A stretch of DNA of 64,000 bases from Clostridium sp. UBA4108 (GTDB lineage Bacteria; Bacillota; Clostridia; Clostridiales; Clostridiaceae). The translations under genes and the position numbers were made by a program. The notes under the pieces were generated by a model, which saw only the letters and a program-made list of their open reading frames with translations, searched no databases and was not told where the DNA came from. The number at the start of each line of letters is the position of its first letter. The stretch's first letter is position 1. Positions 44,222 through 52,822 of this stretch are shown one piece after another. Location: NCBI GenBank assembly GCA_002381695.1, contig DFXM01000022.1:52118-116117 (forward strand). Direction: 5' to 3'.

Positions 44222-44518
44222 TTATCTAAATAAAATTTCAATTAAATCTTCAATGGTATCATCACTAACTCTGTAAGTTATTTCAAGCCCATTTCTCTCC
44301 CAATCTATAATTCCACAAGATTTTAATTTTGATATATGTTGGGATATAGTAGATTGAGGCATATTCAAGCATTGCTGCATATTAGTAACATTACTGCCAC
44401 CACTTTGAATTAATCCTTTTACAATGCAAAGCCTTACTGGATGAGCTAGGGCCTTTAAGATATTTGCTTTTTCTTCGAAAATCTTTGGATTGGTTAAAAA
44501 AGTTTGTGCTGCGTCCAT
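44222..44518 (-). CDS. ArsR-family repressor
   Basis: This 98-residue winged-helix regulator has the recognition region MPQSTISQHISKLKSCGIIDWERNG and the core ALAHPVRLCIVKGLIQSGG. It has three cysteines (C31, C50, C68) and lacks the CxC metal pair of ArsR/CadC. This leaves thiol chemistry as a possible sensor, as in SqrR/BigR persulfide sensors, although the cysteines are not clearly at the same positions. It is upstream of, and parallel to, the persulfide-handling enzyme, which fits that role. GGAGGG precedes the ATG. Confidence 0.9.
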   Translation of the reverse strand: MDAAQTFLTNPKIFEEKANILKALAHPVRLCIVKGLIQSGGSNVTNMQQCLNMPQSTISQHISKLKSCGIIDWERNGLEITYRVSDDTIEDLIEILFR

Positions 44519-44711
44519 TATTTATCCCTCCATATTATTATATTTAAATAATACGATATTGTTTATTATTTGTCAATATATTTCTGAAAATTTAGTATTT
44601 AGTATTATTTTCATTAATTCAATATAAAATGTTAATATACCTTAGGATAAAAAATCTCTAGTAGAGAATAATTATATTAACTATATATTGCTTTTGTTAG
44701 GAGGAAAAAAT

Positions 44712-45533
44712 TTGTCTACATTTGAAAAGTGTAATTCTATAGTTAAAACTTTTGAAGAGAGTATTGAAGCCCCCATAATTAACAAAGAAACGAAATATCT
44801 TACAGGAGTGGATTTAGGAACTGCTTTTATAGTAATAACCGTGCTGGATGAAAATTATAATCCATTGTGTGGAGCATATAAATATGCTTCGGTGGTTAGA
44901 GATGGCTTAGTAGTAGATTATATAGGGGCTATAAGGATAGTTAAGGAGCTAAAGGCACAAATTGAAGATAAATTAGGATGTGAACTTATATATGCTGCTA
45001 CAGCTTTTCCACCAGGAACAGCCACAAATGATGCAAAAGCAATAAAGAATGTGGTAGAGAGTGCTGGGTTTGAAGTTACAAATATGTTAGATGAGCCGAC
45101 AGCAGCTAATTCACTATTAGAGATTAAGAATGGAGCTATTGTAGATATTGGTGGAGGATCAACAGGAATAGCTATATTTCAAGATGGAAAGGTTGTATAT
45201 GTGGCAGATGAACCTACGGGAGGAACTCATTTTTCGCTAATATTATCAGGAGCTCATAAAATATCCTTTGATGAGGCAGAAATTATAAAGAGAGATTTCA
45301 AAAGACATGAAAAAAATTTTTTGCTTATTAGACCAGCTATTCAGAAGGTAGCATCTATAATTAAGTATCACATAAAAGGCTATGAAGTCAATGATATATA
45401 TTTAGTAGGAGGAACTTGCTGTTACACAGGATTAGAGCATGTAATAGAAAAAGAAACAGGAATAGAAACTCATAAACCGTCAAATCCAATGTTTGTAACG
45501 CCTATTGGAATAGCTATGAATTGTGGTATATAA
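44712..45533 (+). CDS. eutJ: EutJ-like Hsp70-fold protein, orphan
   Basis: This 273-residue protein of the EutJ family (actin/Hsp70 fold) shows TGVDLGTAFIVITVLDE, DEPTAANSLLEIKNGAIVDIGGGSTGIAIF (phosphate loops) and EPTGGTHFSLILSGAHKISFDEAE. EutJ normally lies in ethanolamine-utilisation operons as a putative chaperone of the microcompartment. Here no eut gene is nearby, so it is either a scattered eut gene or a related function. The TTG start at 44712 follows GGAGGAAAAAAT. A longer frame to 44688 runs through the ribosome binding site. Confidence 0.88.
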   Translation: MSTFEKCNSIVKTFEESIEAPIINKETKYLTGVDLGTAFIVITVLDENYNPLCGAYKYASVVRDGLVVDYIGAIRIVKELKAQIEDKLGCELIYAATAFPPGTATNDAKAIKNVVESAGFEVTNMLDEPTAANSLLEIKNGAIVDIGGGSTGIAIFQDGKVVYVADEPTGGTHFSLILSGAHKISFDEAEIIKRDFKRHEKNFLLIRPAIQKVASIIKYHIKGYEVNDIYLVGGTCCYTGLEHVIEKETGIETHKPSNPMFVTPIGIAMNCGI

Positions 45534-45542
45534 AGAAGTTGT

Positions 45543-45595
45543 CTCAAAAATGATTTCTAAAATCATTCTGAGGCATAGCATCATTTTTTATTTTA
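45543..45595 (+). terminator. Terminator after eutJ
   Basis: CTCAAAAATGATTT pairs with AAATCATTCTGAG over a three-base loop, and the T-rich stretch CATTTTTTATTTT follows 15 bases later. A second hairpin at 45613-45639 (AAATCACTC with GAGTGATTT) reinforces it. Confidence 0.7.
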
Positions 45596-45639
45596 CACAA
45601 GAAAATAAGTACAAATCACTCTAATTAATTGAGTGATTT

Positions 45640-45974
45640 TGTGCTTATATATTATTTTATGTATGCATATTGTGATTTCACTTTTATAACATGATTTTGA
45701 TATTCTAGTTGTAGTACCGATAGGCCTTAATTTCACATTGCTGTAACATATATACTCATTATCAATTCCTCATGAAAAGTTTAAATTTTTTTATCCTTAA
45801 ATTTAACTTCAGTAAGTTCAAATTCATTTATTGCACTACTCTTAATATTTATTACCAATGTGTTTTTTATAAAAATAGTATGATACATTTTTCTTAAACA
45901 TGGATATAGCAGCACTTATGAGGTAATAAGTGTTGTTTAAATTTGAGTAAGTTACAGTTATTATTCATTATTTA
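45640..45974. other. Intergenic decay zone
   Basis: No intact ORF is supported. A short hairpin at about 45911-45935 (AGCACTTAT with ATAAGTGTT) is the only structure. The region leads into the first 210-bp repeat and looks like degraded accessory DNA. Confidence 0.45.
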
Positions 45975-46184
45975 TCAATTATTATCAAAAGGTTAACCTT
46001 ACCCTTTAGTGTGTTATAGAGTAAGTGAACTACCACCGAGATAAGCAACGGTGGCTTCAGGCATTTTCTATAAATTATTATTATTTGGACCCAATAAAAA
46101 ATATAAAAATCCCCTTATAGTTAAAAACGATTTTTAATCTAAAAGTAGCAACTAGTTTTTAAAAAAACTTTTCGACAATTATGG
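45975..46184. repeat. 210-bp direct repeat, copy 1
   Basis: The block starts TCAATTATTATCAAAAGGTT and ends TTTTCGACAATTATGG. It aligns without gaps to 47206-47415, which is also 210 bp, at roughly four of five bases. It contains GTGAACTACCACCG, a short spacer and CGGTGGCTTC, a hairpin of the kind found at the right end of IS200/IS605-type elements. The copies flank the amidase gene. Confidence 0.75.
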
Positions 46185-46552
46185 TAATTCTTTATAACAT
46201 ATTTTATTTCTTATCTCATCCTAAAAGCCTTTTCTTCGTATTTTTAAAATCATAACTGCGCTGACATTAATAGCTTTAGAAATTATTCTTTTTACTGTTC
46301 TATTTTCTTTTGAGGATTTACTTATGAAATTTTAAAAATAGGTTTACAAATTTAAATGGAAAGTCGTTCTTTATAGATGTAATTACTCAGTCGATTGATT
46401 AATGAAAAATTAAAATTAGAGTCTAAAGAAGAAAATTATTATGGCATCAAGATAAAAAAGAATTGTATTTGATGCAAGCAATCTTTGAAAAGTATGATTT
46501 AAAAGATTTTTCAATATCATTTTATGAAAATATAAATAAGGAGGAAAAAAAT
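46185..46552. other. Region with degraded ORF upstream of the amidase
   Basis: No intact gene is seen. The frame of the amidase is open upstream of its ATG and reads WHQDKKELYLMQAIFEKYD and LKDFSISFYENINKEEKN, ending in the GGAGG of the amidase. It looks like the 3' end of an unrecognised gene whose 5' part is lost or frameshifted. Confidence 0.45.
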
Positions 46553-47080
46553 ATGAAAATAGGTTTAAGGGGTGGACACAGTGCGAACTGTAAAGGAGCT
46601 ATAGGATTAAGAGACGAATACGAATCTATGGAGGTTTTATACAGATATGTAAGAGATATATTGGTAAGTAATGGACATCAAGTGGTGGATTGTAACAGTA
46701 GTGCATATTCAGAGAGTGCCGAACTATCAGAAGGTGTAAGCAAGGCAAATAATGCAGGAGTTCAACTTTTTATCTCTCTACACATGAATAGCTATAATGG
46801 AACTGCTTATGGAACAGAAGCATGGACTTATTCATCTAGCTCAAGTGCAAATCAATATGCAACAAGACTTGTAAACAATTATGCTAGATTAGGTTTCTAC
46901 AATAGAGGCGTAAAACACAGTACAGGATATTATGAGCTTAAAAATACAGCTGCTCCAGCAATAATTTTTGAGACATGCTTTTGCGATAGTCAAAGAGATA
47001 TAAATATATGGAGTCCTACTCCATGGGATACCCTAGCGCGTGCAATATGTAATGCAATAGACACTAGTATCAGATTTTAA
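46553..47080 (+). CDS. N-acetylmuramoyl-L-alanine amidase (Amidase_3), catalytic domain only
   Basis: This 175-residue zinc amidase cleaves the bond between muramic acid and L-alanine in peptidoglycan. The zinc ligands are H9 (LRGGHSANC), E24 and H77 (ISLHMNSYNGTAYG), and the catalytic glutamate is E140 (IIFETCFCDS). It resembles the catalytic part of clostridial phage endolysins, but the C-terminal cell-wall-binding domain is missing and no signal peptide is visible. The ATG at 46553 follows AAGGAGG. It is flanked by 210-bp repeats and lies near other decayed DNA, so it may be a phage remnant. A holin-like gene is 5.4 kb away. Confidence 0.88.
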   Translation: MKIGLRGGHSANCKGAIGLRDEYESMEVLYRYVRDILVSNGHQVVDCNSSAYSESAELSEGVSKANNAGVQLFISLHMNSYNGTAYGTEAWTYSSSSSANQYATRLVNNYARLGFYNRGVKHSTGYYELKNTAAPAIIFETCFCDSQRDINIWSPTPWDTLARAICNAIDTSIRF

Positions 47081-47134
47081 ATAAAAAAGGGATGTATCAA
47101 AATGAATAGATTTTGATGTCCCATTATAAAAAAA

Positions 47135-47160
47135 GTGGATTCGAAAGAATCCACTCTTTT
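47135..47160 (+). terminator. Terminator after the amidase gene
   Basis: GTGGATTC, the loop GAAA and GAATCCAC are followed by TCTTTT. An earlier weaker hairpin (ATCAAAAT with ATTTTGAT) precedes it. Confidence 0.88.
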
Positions 47161-47205
47161 ATAATTTTAATATACAAACTTTAAAATTAACACGAAAAAA
47201 TTATA

Positions 47206-47415
47206 TCAATTATTATTAAAAGATTCACCTTAACTTTTAGTATGCTATATAATAGGTGAACTACCACCAAGGCAAGCAACGGCGAATTCGATAATTTTCT
47301 ATAAATTACTATTGTTTATACCCAATAAAAAATATAAAAATCCCCCTATAGTTAAAAACGATTTGTAATCTAAAAGTAGCAACCAATTTTAAAAAAAACT
47401 TTTCGACAATTATGG
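47206..47415. repeat. 210-bp direct repeat, copy 2
   Basis: This block has the same length and order as 45975-46184. It starts TCAATTATTATTAAAAGATT and ends TTTTCGACAATTATGG. The IS605-like hairpin is degraded here (ACTACCACCAAGGCAAGCAA) while CCCAATAAAAAATATAAAAA is perfectly kept. The unequal decay suggests an old duplication. Confidence 0.75.
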
Positions 47416-47499
47416 AGATTTTTAATATAAGAAAAAAGGTACAAAGTCTAAAACAAGTTATCTAAATAGGATAGGCGTGTTATGGATGGTAGCTATGAG

Positions 47500-47543
47500 A
47501 TAAAAGAAAAAGTAGTTGTAAATAACTATAAGTTATTTGCAAC
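47500..47543 (-). terminator. Terminator of the AraC-family gene
   Basis: On the minus strand AGTTGCAAATAACT pairs with AGTTATTTACAACT and is followed by ACTTTTTCTTTT. The left arm overlaps the last codons of the AraC gene. Confidence 0.75.
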
Positions 47544-48300
47544 TACGCCTAAATTCTAGGGGTGTTTTATTAACAAGTTTTTTAAATACCATGGTATAAT
47601 AGTTTTGATTATTAAATCCTACATCCAGAGCTATATCTAAAATAGGTTTATCGCTATGAAGTAGGAGTTCTTTACTTTTCTCAATCCTAAACATATTTAA
47701 AAAATTTGAGAAGGTTAGTCCAGTTTCTTGCTTGAAAATAGTGCAAAAGTAACATTTATTTATATTAAGCTTATTTGATAAATAATCTATTGTTATGTCT
47801 CCATTATAGTTTTTATGAATGTATTTAATCGCCTTTTTTACAATAGAGTGCATAGGAGCGTTGTTATTATCAACAGGATTACTATGATCATCTAAGGTAA
47901 GTTTTATCAATTCTACTATATATTTAATGCAGCTTTCAGGTCTATAGGTAATAGTTGATAGGTTGAGGTTATCTTTTATCAATAGAAGAGTCTTATTACT
48001 TTTATAAGGACCTAGAACAAAATAGTTATCTATGAACTTACTGTCAGATAGAAATATATAGGAAAATTTTATATTGTTATCAAATTCAAGGGTAAAAATA
48101 TCATTAGAAGTATCAATGTTATTGGTGCTTCTAATTTTTTTACTCACATCATAATCTGTAAATATTTTCATCAAATCTTCATCTAGTCCCATAGAGCCTA
48201 GAAGTTCGCCGTTACGGCTCAAGCATAATATTGGCATCTTACTACTATAATATATTGTTTCAAGAATAGAATACAATTTTTCTTCAAACATCAAAGTCAC
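47533..48300 (-). CDS. AraC-family transcription regulator
   Basis: This 255-residue regulator has a C-terminal double helix-turn-helix (about 155-252: YIHKNYNGDITIDYLSNKLNINKCYFCTIF and LDIALDVGFNNQNYYTMVFKKLVNKTPLEFRR). The N-terminal 140 residues are a ligand- or partner-binding domain of unknown kind. The GTG start follows GGAGAG at about 10 bases. An ATG three codons further is possible. A perfect Fur box lies 64 bp upstream, so it is probably expressed under iron limitation and may activate an iron-uptake system elsewhere. Confidence 0.88.
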   Translation of the reverse strand: MTLMFEEKLYSILETIYYSSKMPILCLSRNGELLGSMGLDEDLMKIFTDYDVSKKIRSTNNIDTSNDIFTLEFDNNIKFSYIFLSDSKFIDNYFVLGPYKSNKTLLLIKDNLNLSTITYRPESCIKYIVELIKLTLDDHSNPVDNNNAPMHSIVKKAIKYIHKNYNGDITIDYLSNKLNINKCYFCTIFKQETGLTFSNFLNMFRIEKSKELLLHSDKPILDIALDVGFNNQNYYTMVFKKLVNKTPLEFRRSCK

Positions 48301-48363
48301 TAATTAATCACTCTCCAAAATTTATATAAATCTAATTTAAAAGTACAAATAGAATTAAGAAAT

Positions 48364-48378
48364 TGATAATCATTATCA
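48364..48378. promoter_or_regulatory. Fur box
   Basis: TGATAATCATTATCA is a perfect 7-1-7 inverted repeat identical to the Bacillus-type Fur consensus. It lies 64 bp before the AraC-family start and near the fur-like gene. A possible promoter on the minus strand (TTGTAC, 16 bases, TATAAA) lies between the box and the AraC gene. The remaining gap 48380-48534 holds only a short open frame without a credible start. Confidence 0.75.
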
Positions 48379-48534
48379 TATATTATTAAACCATAAACTT
48401 TATGATCAATCAATTAAAAGAAATAAAAGATTTAAAAATAAAAAGGTGGCTTTATTTGGAGAGGAGGATGCAATAATAAATATATATCCAAATTATAGGG
48501 CTAAATGTAGTATTATTTCTAATAGGATATAAGA

Positions 48535-48576
48535 AAAGCTAAACTAAATAGAGATAATTCCTTTGAGTTTAGCTTT
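48535..48576 (-). terminator. Terminator of the Fur-family gene
   Basis: AAAGCTAAACT and AGTTTAGCTTT form a stem immediately after the Fur stop, with TTCTTATATCC beyond it on the minus strand. It may work in both directions. Confidence 0.6.
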
Positions 48577-48580
48577 GTTT

Positions 48581-49018
48581 TTATAATATAACCTTAGATT
48601 TACATTCAGGGCAGTACCCAAAAATTTCAAGTTTGTGACCTAAAACATGGAATCCAGTATCAACTTCTACAGTTTTTTCAAAAGTATTGAGTGGACAATA
48701 TTCTATTGAGATAATTTTCTTGCATTGTACGCATATTAGGTAATGCTTATGTTCCATATGGTTTATTTCATATAGGGCTTTTTTACCTTCTGACAGATTA
48801 GATTTGAGAGCTACATTTTTTGCAACAAAGAGTTCCAGAGTTCTATATATTGTAGATAAGTTTAATGTATTATCTATAAGCTGAACCTTATAAAATATAT
48901 CTTCAGCAGAAGTAGGAAATGGCAAATCCAATAGCACATCTAATATGAGCTGTCTTTGTTTAGTGCATTTTATATCCAGGTTATGAAAAAATACCTTGTA
49001 ATCTATATTTTTATTCAT
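48581..49018 (-). CDS. fur: Fur-family iron-responsive repressor
   Basis: This 145-residue metalloregulator has a winged helix with NLSTIYRTLELF as recognition helix, HKHYLIC-type sensor histidines (NHMEHKHYLICVQC) and two zinc-binding CxxC pairs (CVQC and CPEC). The Fur box 200 bp downstream near the AraC gene supports Fur over PerR or Zur, though the sequence alone does not fix the metal. The ATG at 49018 follows AAAGG. The ATG 9 bp upstream is too close to it. Confidence 0.88.
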   Translation of the reverse strand: MNKNIDYKVFFHNLDIKCTKQRQLILDVLLDLPFPTSAEDIFYKVQLIDNTLNLSTIYRTLELFVAKNVALKSNLSEGKKALYEINHMEHKHYLICVQCKKIISIEYCPLNTFEKTVEVDTGFHVLGHKLEIFGYCPECKSKVIL

Positions 49019-49416
49019 AATAGACATCCTTTCAACTTATATTAAAATTAACTTAAAGTTTTATATTCTTATATATAGGAAATAAAATTATAATGTTTCA
49101 TGTTATATAATTATTATATACGAAGACCATTAGTTTTCCAATATTTTATAGTTTCAATTTATAATTTCATATAGCAATTACAAGTAAGTTGTAAATTGAA
49201 CTCTTTATAGAATTTCATCAATAATTGATAAACAGTAATTGGAAACTATACATTGAATATTGTATAAATAGAATGGTATAATTTACATGGAGAATATACT
49301 GATTATTATAATAGTTCTGAATAAGGTGTTTGGAATGAAAATATAAGTAAAATGTATGTAAAAGATTTATAATAACAGGGTATAGTAATTTATCATAAGT
49401 TGGAGGTAAGAGTAAC
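49019..49416. other. Intergenic region with possible promoter
   Basis: This is the divergent spacer between fur and the peptidase gene. TTGAAT (49253-49258) and TATAAT (49277-49282), 18 bases apart, form a possible promoter for the plus strand. Nothing else is supported. Confidence 0.4.
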
Positions 49417-50454
49417 ATGGAACTAAAGGTTAACAAAGAATATGTATTAGATACTGCGAAGGAATTATTACAGTTTGACAGCCCTAGTGGTTTTTGTTTT
49501 GGAATAATGGACATGATTGCTTCATGGGCAGAAAAGTTTGGTTATGATTTTGAAAGAACTATAAAGGGTTGTGGAATAATAACTGTACCTGGAGAAAGTA
49601 ATGAACAAGTAATAGGGTTATCTGCCCACGTAGATACTCTTGGAGCTATGGTTAGATCAATAACTAGCAATGGTACTTTAAAGTTCACACTAATTGGAGG
49701 ACCTATTGTGCCTACATTAGATGGAGAATATTGTAAAATCAGAACTAGAGACGGAAGGATTTATGCTGGTACATTCTTAAGTACAAGCCCAGCAGCTCAT
49801 GTATATGAAGATTGTGTTTCTAAAAAACGAGATGCTAACAATATGGAAATAAGAATCGATGAAGTAGTGAAATCTAAAGAAGATGTAGAAAATTTAGGAA
49901 TATGTGCTGGAGATTTTATATTTATAGATCCTAAGACTACTGTTACAGAGAGCGGCTTCTTAAAATCAAGATTTATTGATGATAAAGGAAGTGTTGCTTG
50001 CTTAATGGGATTATTAGATTTATTTAAGAAAACAAAAACAACTCCTAAGTATACGACTAAAATATTTATTTCTACTTATGAAGAGGTTGGTCATGGTTCT
50101 TCCTATATACCACAGGATATAACTGAGATGCTAGCTGTAGATATGGGATGTATAGGAGAAGATTTAAGCTGTACAGAATATGATGTGTCAATATGTGCTA
50201 AGGATTCAGGAGGACCATATGATTATAATATGACTACAAAGTTAGTAGAACTTGCTAAGAAAAATGGAATTAATTATGTAGTAGATATTTATCCATTTTA
50301 TGGTTCAGATGTAGGTGCAGCATTACATGGTGGAAACAATATAAGAGGAGCTCTTATAGGACCAGGAGTTCATGCATCACATGGAATGGAGAGAACTCAC
50401 TATAGTGCAATGGAAAGTACAATTAAATTATTATATTTCTATCTAACAGAATAG
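49417..50454 (+). CDS. M42-family metallo-aminopeptidase
   Basis: This 345-residue di-metal aminopeptidase of the M42 (glutamyl aminopeptidase/endoglucanase M) family has the motifs GLSAHVDTLGAM (first metal site), FIDDKGSVACL (bridging Asp), STYEEVGHGSS (catalytic Glu pair) and a final GVHASHGMERTH histidine site. Cytoplasmic oligomers trim peptides to free amino acids. GGAGGTAAGAG precedes the ATG. A terminator follows, so it is a single-gene unit. Confidence 0.93.
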   Translation: MELKVNKEYVLDTAKELLQFDSPSGFCFGIMDMIASWAEKFGYDFERTIKGCGIITVPGESNEQVIGLSAHVDTLGAMVRSITSNGTLKFTLIGGPIVPTLDGEYCKIRTRDGRIYAGTFLSTSPAAHVYEDCVSKKRDANNMEIRIDEVVKSKEDVENLGICAGDFIFIDPKTTVTESGFLKSRFIDDKGSVACLMGLLDLFKKTKTTPKYTTKIFISTYEEVGHGSSYIPQDITEMLAVDMGCIGEDLSCTEYDVSICAKDSGGPYDYNMTTKLVELAKKNGINYVVDIYPFYGSDVGAALHGGNNIRGALIGPGVHASHGMERTHYSAMESTIKLLYFYLTE

Positions 50455-50464
50455 AAAAAAATGC

Positions 50465-50520
50465 AATGACCTCTGGGTTTATTTTATAAGATGGGATAAG
50501 CCTAGAGGTTATTATGTTTT
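50465..50520 (+). terminator. Terminator of the peptidase gene
   Basis: AATGACCTCTGGG pairs imperfectly with CCTAGAGGTTATT across a long loop and is followed by ATGTTTT. Confidence 0.65.
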
Positions 50521-50667
50521 ATAAGAGTCACATTAAATTTTGTATATTTGAAATTCAAATAGCTGTCATTATTTCTATAAATAATAAGTATTAGACAATT
50601 ATGACATTAGATAATAGAATCTAATTGTGGAAAGAATAAAAGATTTCGTATCAAGAAACTTAAATAA

Positions 50668-50742
50668 TGGGGTATAGCCAAGTGGTAAGGCATCAGACTC
50701 TGACTCTGAGTATCGTAGGTTCAAATCCTACTACCCTAGCCA
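50668..50742 (+). tRNA. tRNA-Gln (anticodon CTG)
   Basis: The 75-nt gene has an encoded CCA. The acceptor arm TGGGGTA pairs with TACCCTA, the anticodon stem TCAGA pairs with TCTGA and the T-stem GTAGG pairs with CCTAC. The loop CTCTGAC gives anticodon CTG, reading CAG. The start T and the GGTATAGCCAAG pattern are those of bacterial tRNA-Gln. It stands alone, without other tRNA genes. Confidence 0.95.
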
Positions 50743-50804
50743 TGTTTTTGTATAATAATTATTTTTTACTATCATTAATATTTAACTTTAGGGAGGGTAT
50801 TCTT

Positions 50805-51284
50805 ATGGATTATGAGGCTCTGTTATTGTTAAGTGAAGAGGAAAGAGAAATAGTTATGAGGAATCAGCTAGGAGAGGAAAAGTGCAAGTTAATTGATAAA
50901 TATGATTTGTATCCTAATAACAGACTATATTGGGAAAGGCGTCAAGCGAAGTATCCTACCCAGGAATATTTTAGCCACAAGATGGCATTAAAGACTTCAA
51001 TTATAGGAATTATATTTCATATAAATAGACTATGTTATGCAAAAACAAAATATTTTCAAGAGAATTGGGATGAGTATGTTCCTTGTATATTTAAGCATGA
51101 TGAGGGATTTGTAGAAACAGATATTTATAACATGGAGTATATTAAGCAAAGGCATACTAACATAGTACTTGATCTAAGGGAATTAGCAAAAATTCATTGG
51201 ATAAGTGAATTTAGAGAGCTATGTAAATACTTAGAAGAGAGCTTAGAAAAGGTAAAGCATAAACCATACAGCAGTGCTGTATGA
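50805..51284 (+). CDS. Conserved hypothetical protein
   Basis: This 159-residue soluble protein has no recognised domain. It is predicted mostly helical and charged, with a central aromatic/histidine region (FSHKMALKTSIIGIIFHINRLCY) and a C-terminal LDLRELAKIHWISEFRELCKYLEE. The ATG at 50805 follows GGGAGGG. A longer frame extends into the tRNA gene and is not real. It lies 62 bp after the tRNA and may be transcribed with it. Confidence 0.75.
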   Translation: MDYEALLLLSEEEREIVMRNQLGEEKCKLIDKYDLYPNNRLYWERRQAKYPTQEYFSHKMALKTSIIGIIFHINRLCYAKTKYFQENWDEYVPCIFKHDEGFVETDIYNMEYIKQRHTNIVLDLRELAKIHWISEFRELCKYLEESLEKVKHKPYSSAV

Positions 51285-51316
51285 TTTTATAATAGAATTT
51301 AACATCATCAATTATA

Positions 51317-51346
51317 AGAGGAAGTCACTGACTTCCTCTTTATTTT
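51317..51346 (+). terminator. Terminator of the hypothetical gene
   Basis: AAGAGGAAGTC and GACTTCCTCTT with a short loop are followed by TATTTTA. Confidence 0.85.
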
Positions 51347-51439
51347 ATAGATATATGGAAGCAAGATATATTTCTATTAAATTTTATTGATAATATTCTT
51401 ATCAATAGTATAATAATTCAAATGAATAAACATAGACAT

Positions 51440-52822
51440 TTACACTGTTTTTGTAACTTTATTATCAGATATGGCAGAGACCCATTTCACTCTGCTTATT
51501 AAGATGGTAGTTATTAATGCTGCCATATAATTTGAGAATAGATTGCCCCAGAATACGGAATAAAAACCTAAATATTTTTCTGTTGCTAAGATAAATAGAT
51601 ATCTTAAAAGCCATATTCTCAGAATACTTATAATTAGTGGGATTCCTGTACGGCCCAATCCTATAAATGCATTTTGTTCCACCATACATATACCAAAGCC
51701 AATAACTGAATAAGTATAAATATGAAGAGATTTGTTAGCGATATCAAGAACATCCTGTTGACGAGTAAATAAAATAGTAAGTTGTGAAGATAGAGGTACA
51801 ACTATAGCTATTAGAATAGCAGCAGTTATGGCACTTATAACACATCCTACGAAACAAGATCGTTTAGCTCTAGCACCTTGTCCAGCTCCTACATTCATAC
51901 TTACCATAGTTGCTATGGCGGCACCAAATGAAGAAGGCAAATTAAAGCAAACAGAAGTTATATTATTTGCAATACCTTGGCCATTTAATACAATAGCCCC
52001 ATACTTTGCTACTTCTTTGTTAATAAGGAAGAAGCCTAAATTAAGCATTATGCTAGACAGCATAGATGGTATCGCTATGCGTATTAATTTCTTTAAAATT
52101 CTAAAATCAAATTTAAATCCCTTTATTGTTAATCTATCATCACTGACCTTTACAAATAATTCATAGAACATCCAGATACATATCAAAATATTTGAAGCTA
52201 AAGATGCAAGGACAGATCCTACAATTCCTAAGTGAAGAATAGCTATAAATATAATATTAAATATAACTTTTAAAATTAACATTAAGACCATTCTTATAAA
52301 GGTAGCCTCAGGCTTACCACTAGCATTTTTAATTGAATTATAAATGGATTCTACGAAAGAGAAGGGAATAACTAATGCATATAGTGATATATAAAGAAAT
52401 ACATCATGAGAAATTTGAGCATCAACATTTTTAGATATAGGAAAAGATATCATAGCGAGGATTGGTGCCATAATACAACCTAAAATGAAAGAAAGAACCA
52501 TGATTTGTGTAGAAGCACGTTTAGCATCTTCTATTTTCCCTTTACCATTCATCTGACCAAGCATAGCCATTCCGGCGACACTAAGACCTTGAGCTAATGC
52601 ACTCATCATGTTTATAACAGGTGTTGAATATGTAATAGAACTGGCTGCTACTGTTCCTACAATATTATTAATAAAAAGCCCGTCAATAACAGGCATAATT
52701 GATTGAATTAATCCCATCATTAAGGTAGGAACTGACAGCATTAGAATGGTTTTAGGCAGGGAACCATTTAATATTAGCTCACGTCTCTCTTCTGTTTTTT
52801 GATGCAGAAAATTAAATTTCAT
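51440..52822 (-). CDS. MATE-family efflux transporter
   Basis: This protein of about 460 residues has twelve predicted helices in two six-helix halves. The N-terminal LPKTILMLSVPTLMMGLIQSIMPVIDGLFINN and the second-half LIRIAIPSMLSSIMLNLGFFLINKEVAKYG are the MATE repeats. It exports cationic drugs or metabolites in exchange for Na+ or H+. The ATG at 52822 is used, and upstream GTG and TTG codons in the same frame cannot be excluded because no clear ribosome binding site is present. Confidence 0.88.
   Translation of the reverse strand: MKFNFLHQKTEERRELILNGSLPKTILMLSVPTLMMGLIQSIMPVIDGLFINNIVGTVAASSITYSTPVINMMSALAQGLSVAGMAMLGQMNGKGKIEDAKRASTQIMVLSFILGCIMAPILAMISFPISKNVDAQISHDVFLYISLYALVIPFSFVESIYNSIKNASGKPEATFIRMVLMLILKVIFNIIFIAILHLGIVGSVLASLASNILICIWMFYELFVKVSDDRLTIKGFKFDFRILKKLIRIAIPSMLSSIMLNLGFFLINKEVAKYGAIVLNGQGIANNITSVCFNLPSSFGAAIATMVSMNVGAGQGARAKRSCFVGCVISAITAAILIAIVVPLSSQLTILFTRQQDVLDIANKSLHIYTYSVIGFGICMVEQNAFIGLGRTGIPLIISILRIWLLRYLFILATEKYLGFYSVFWGNLFSNYMAALITTILISRVKWVSAISDNKVTKTV

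Noticed and set aside
48455..48532. A short frame with GGAGG just upstream, between fur and the AraC-family gene
   Set aside because: The ATG after GGAGG is followed by a stop after one codon, and the overlapping open frame lacks a start and recognisable similarity.
50667..50804. An open frame running from the tRNA region into the hypothetical gene
   Set aside because: It translates the tRNA-Gln gene. A proper ribosome binding site and ATG exist at 50805.
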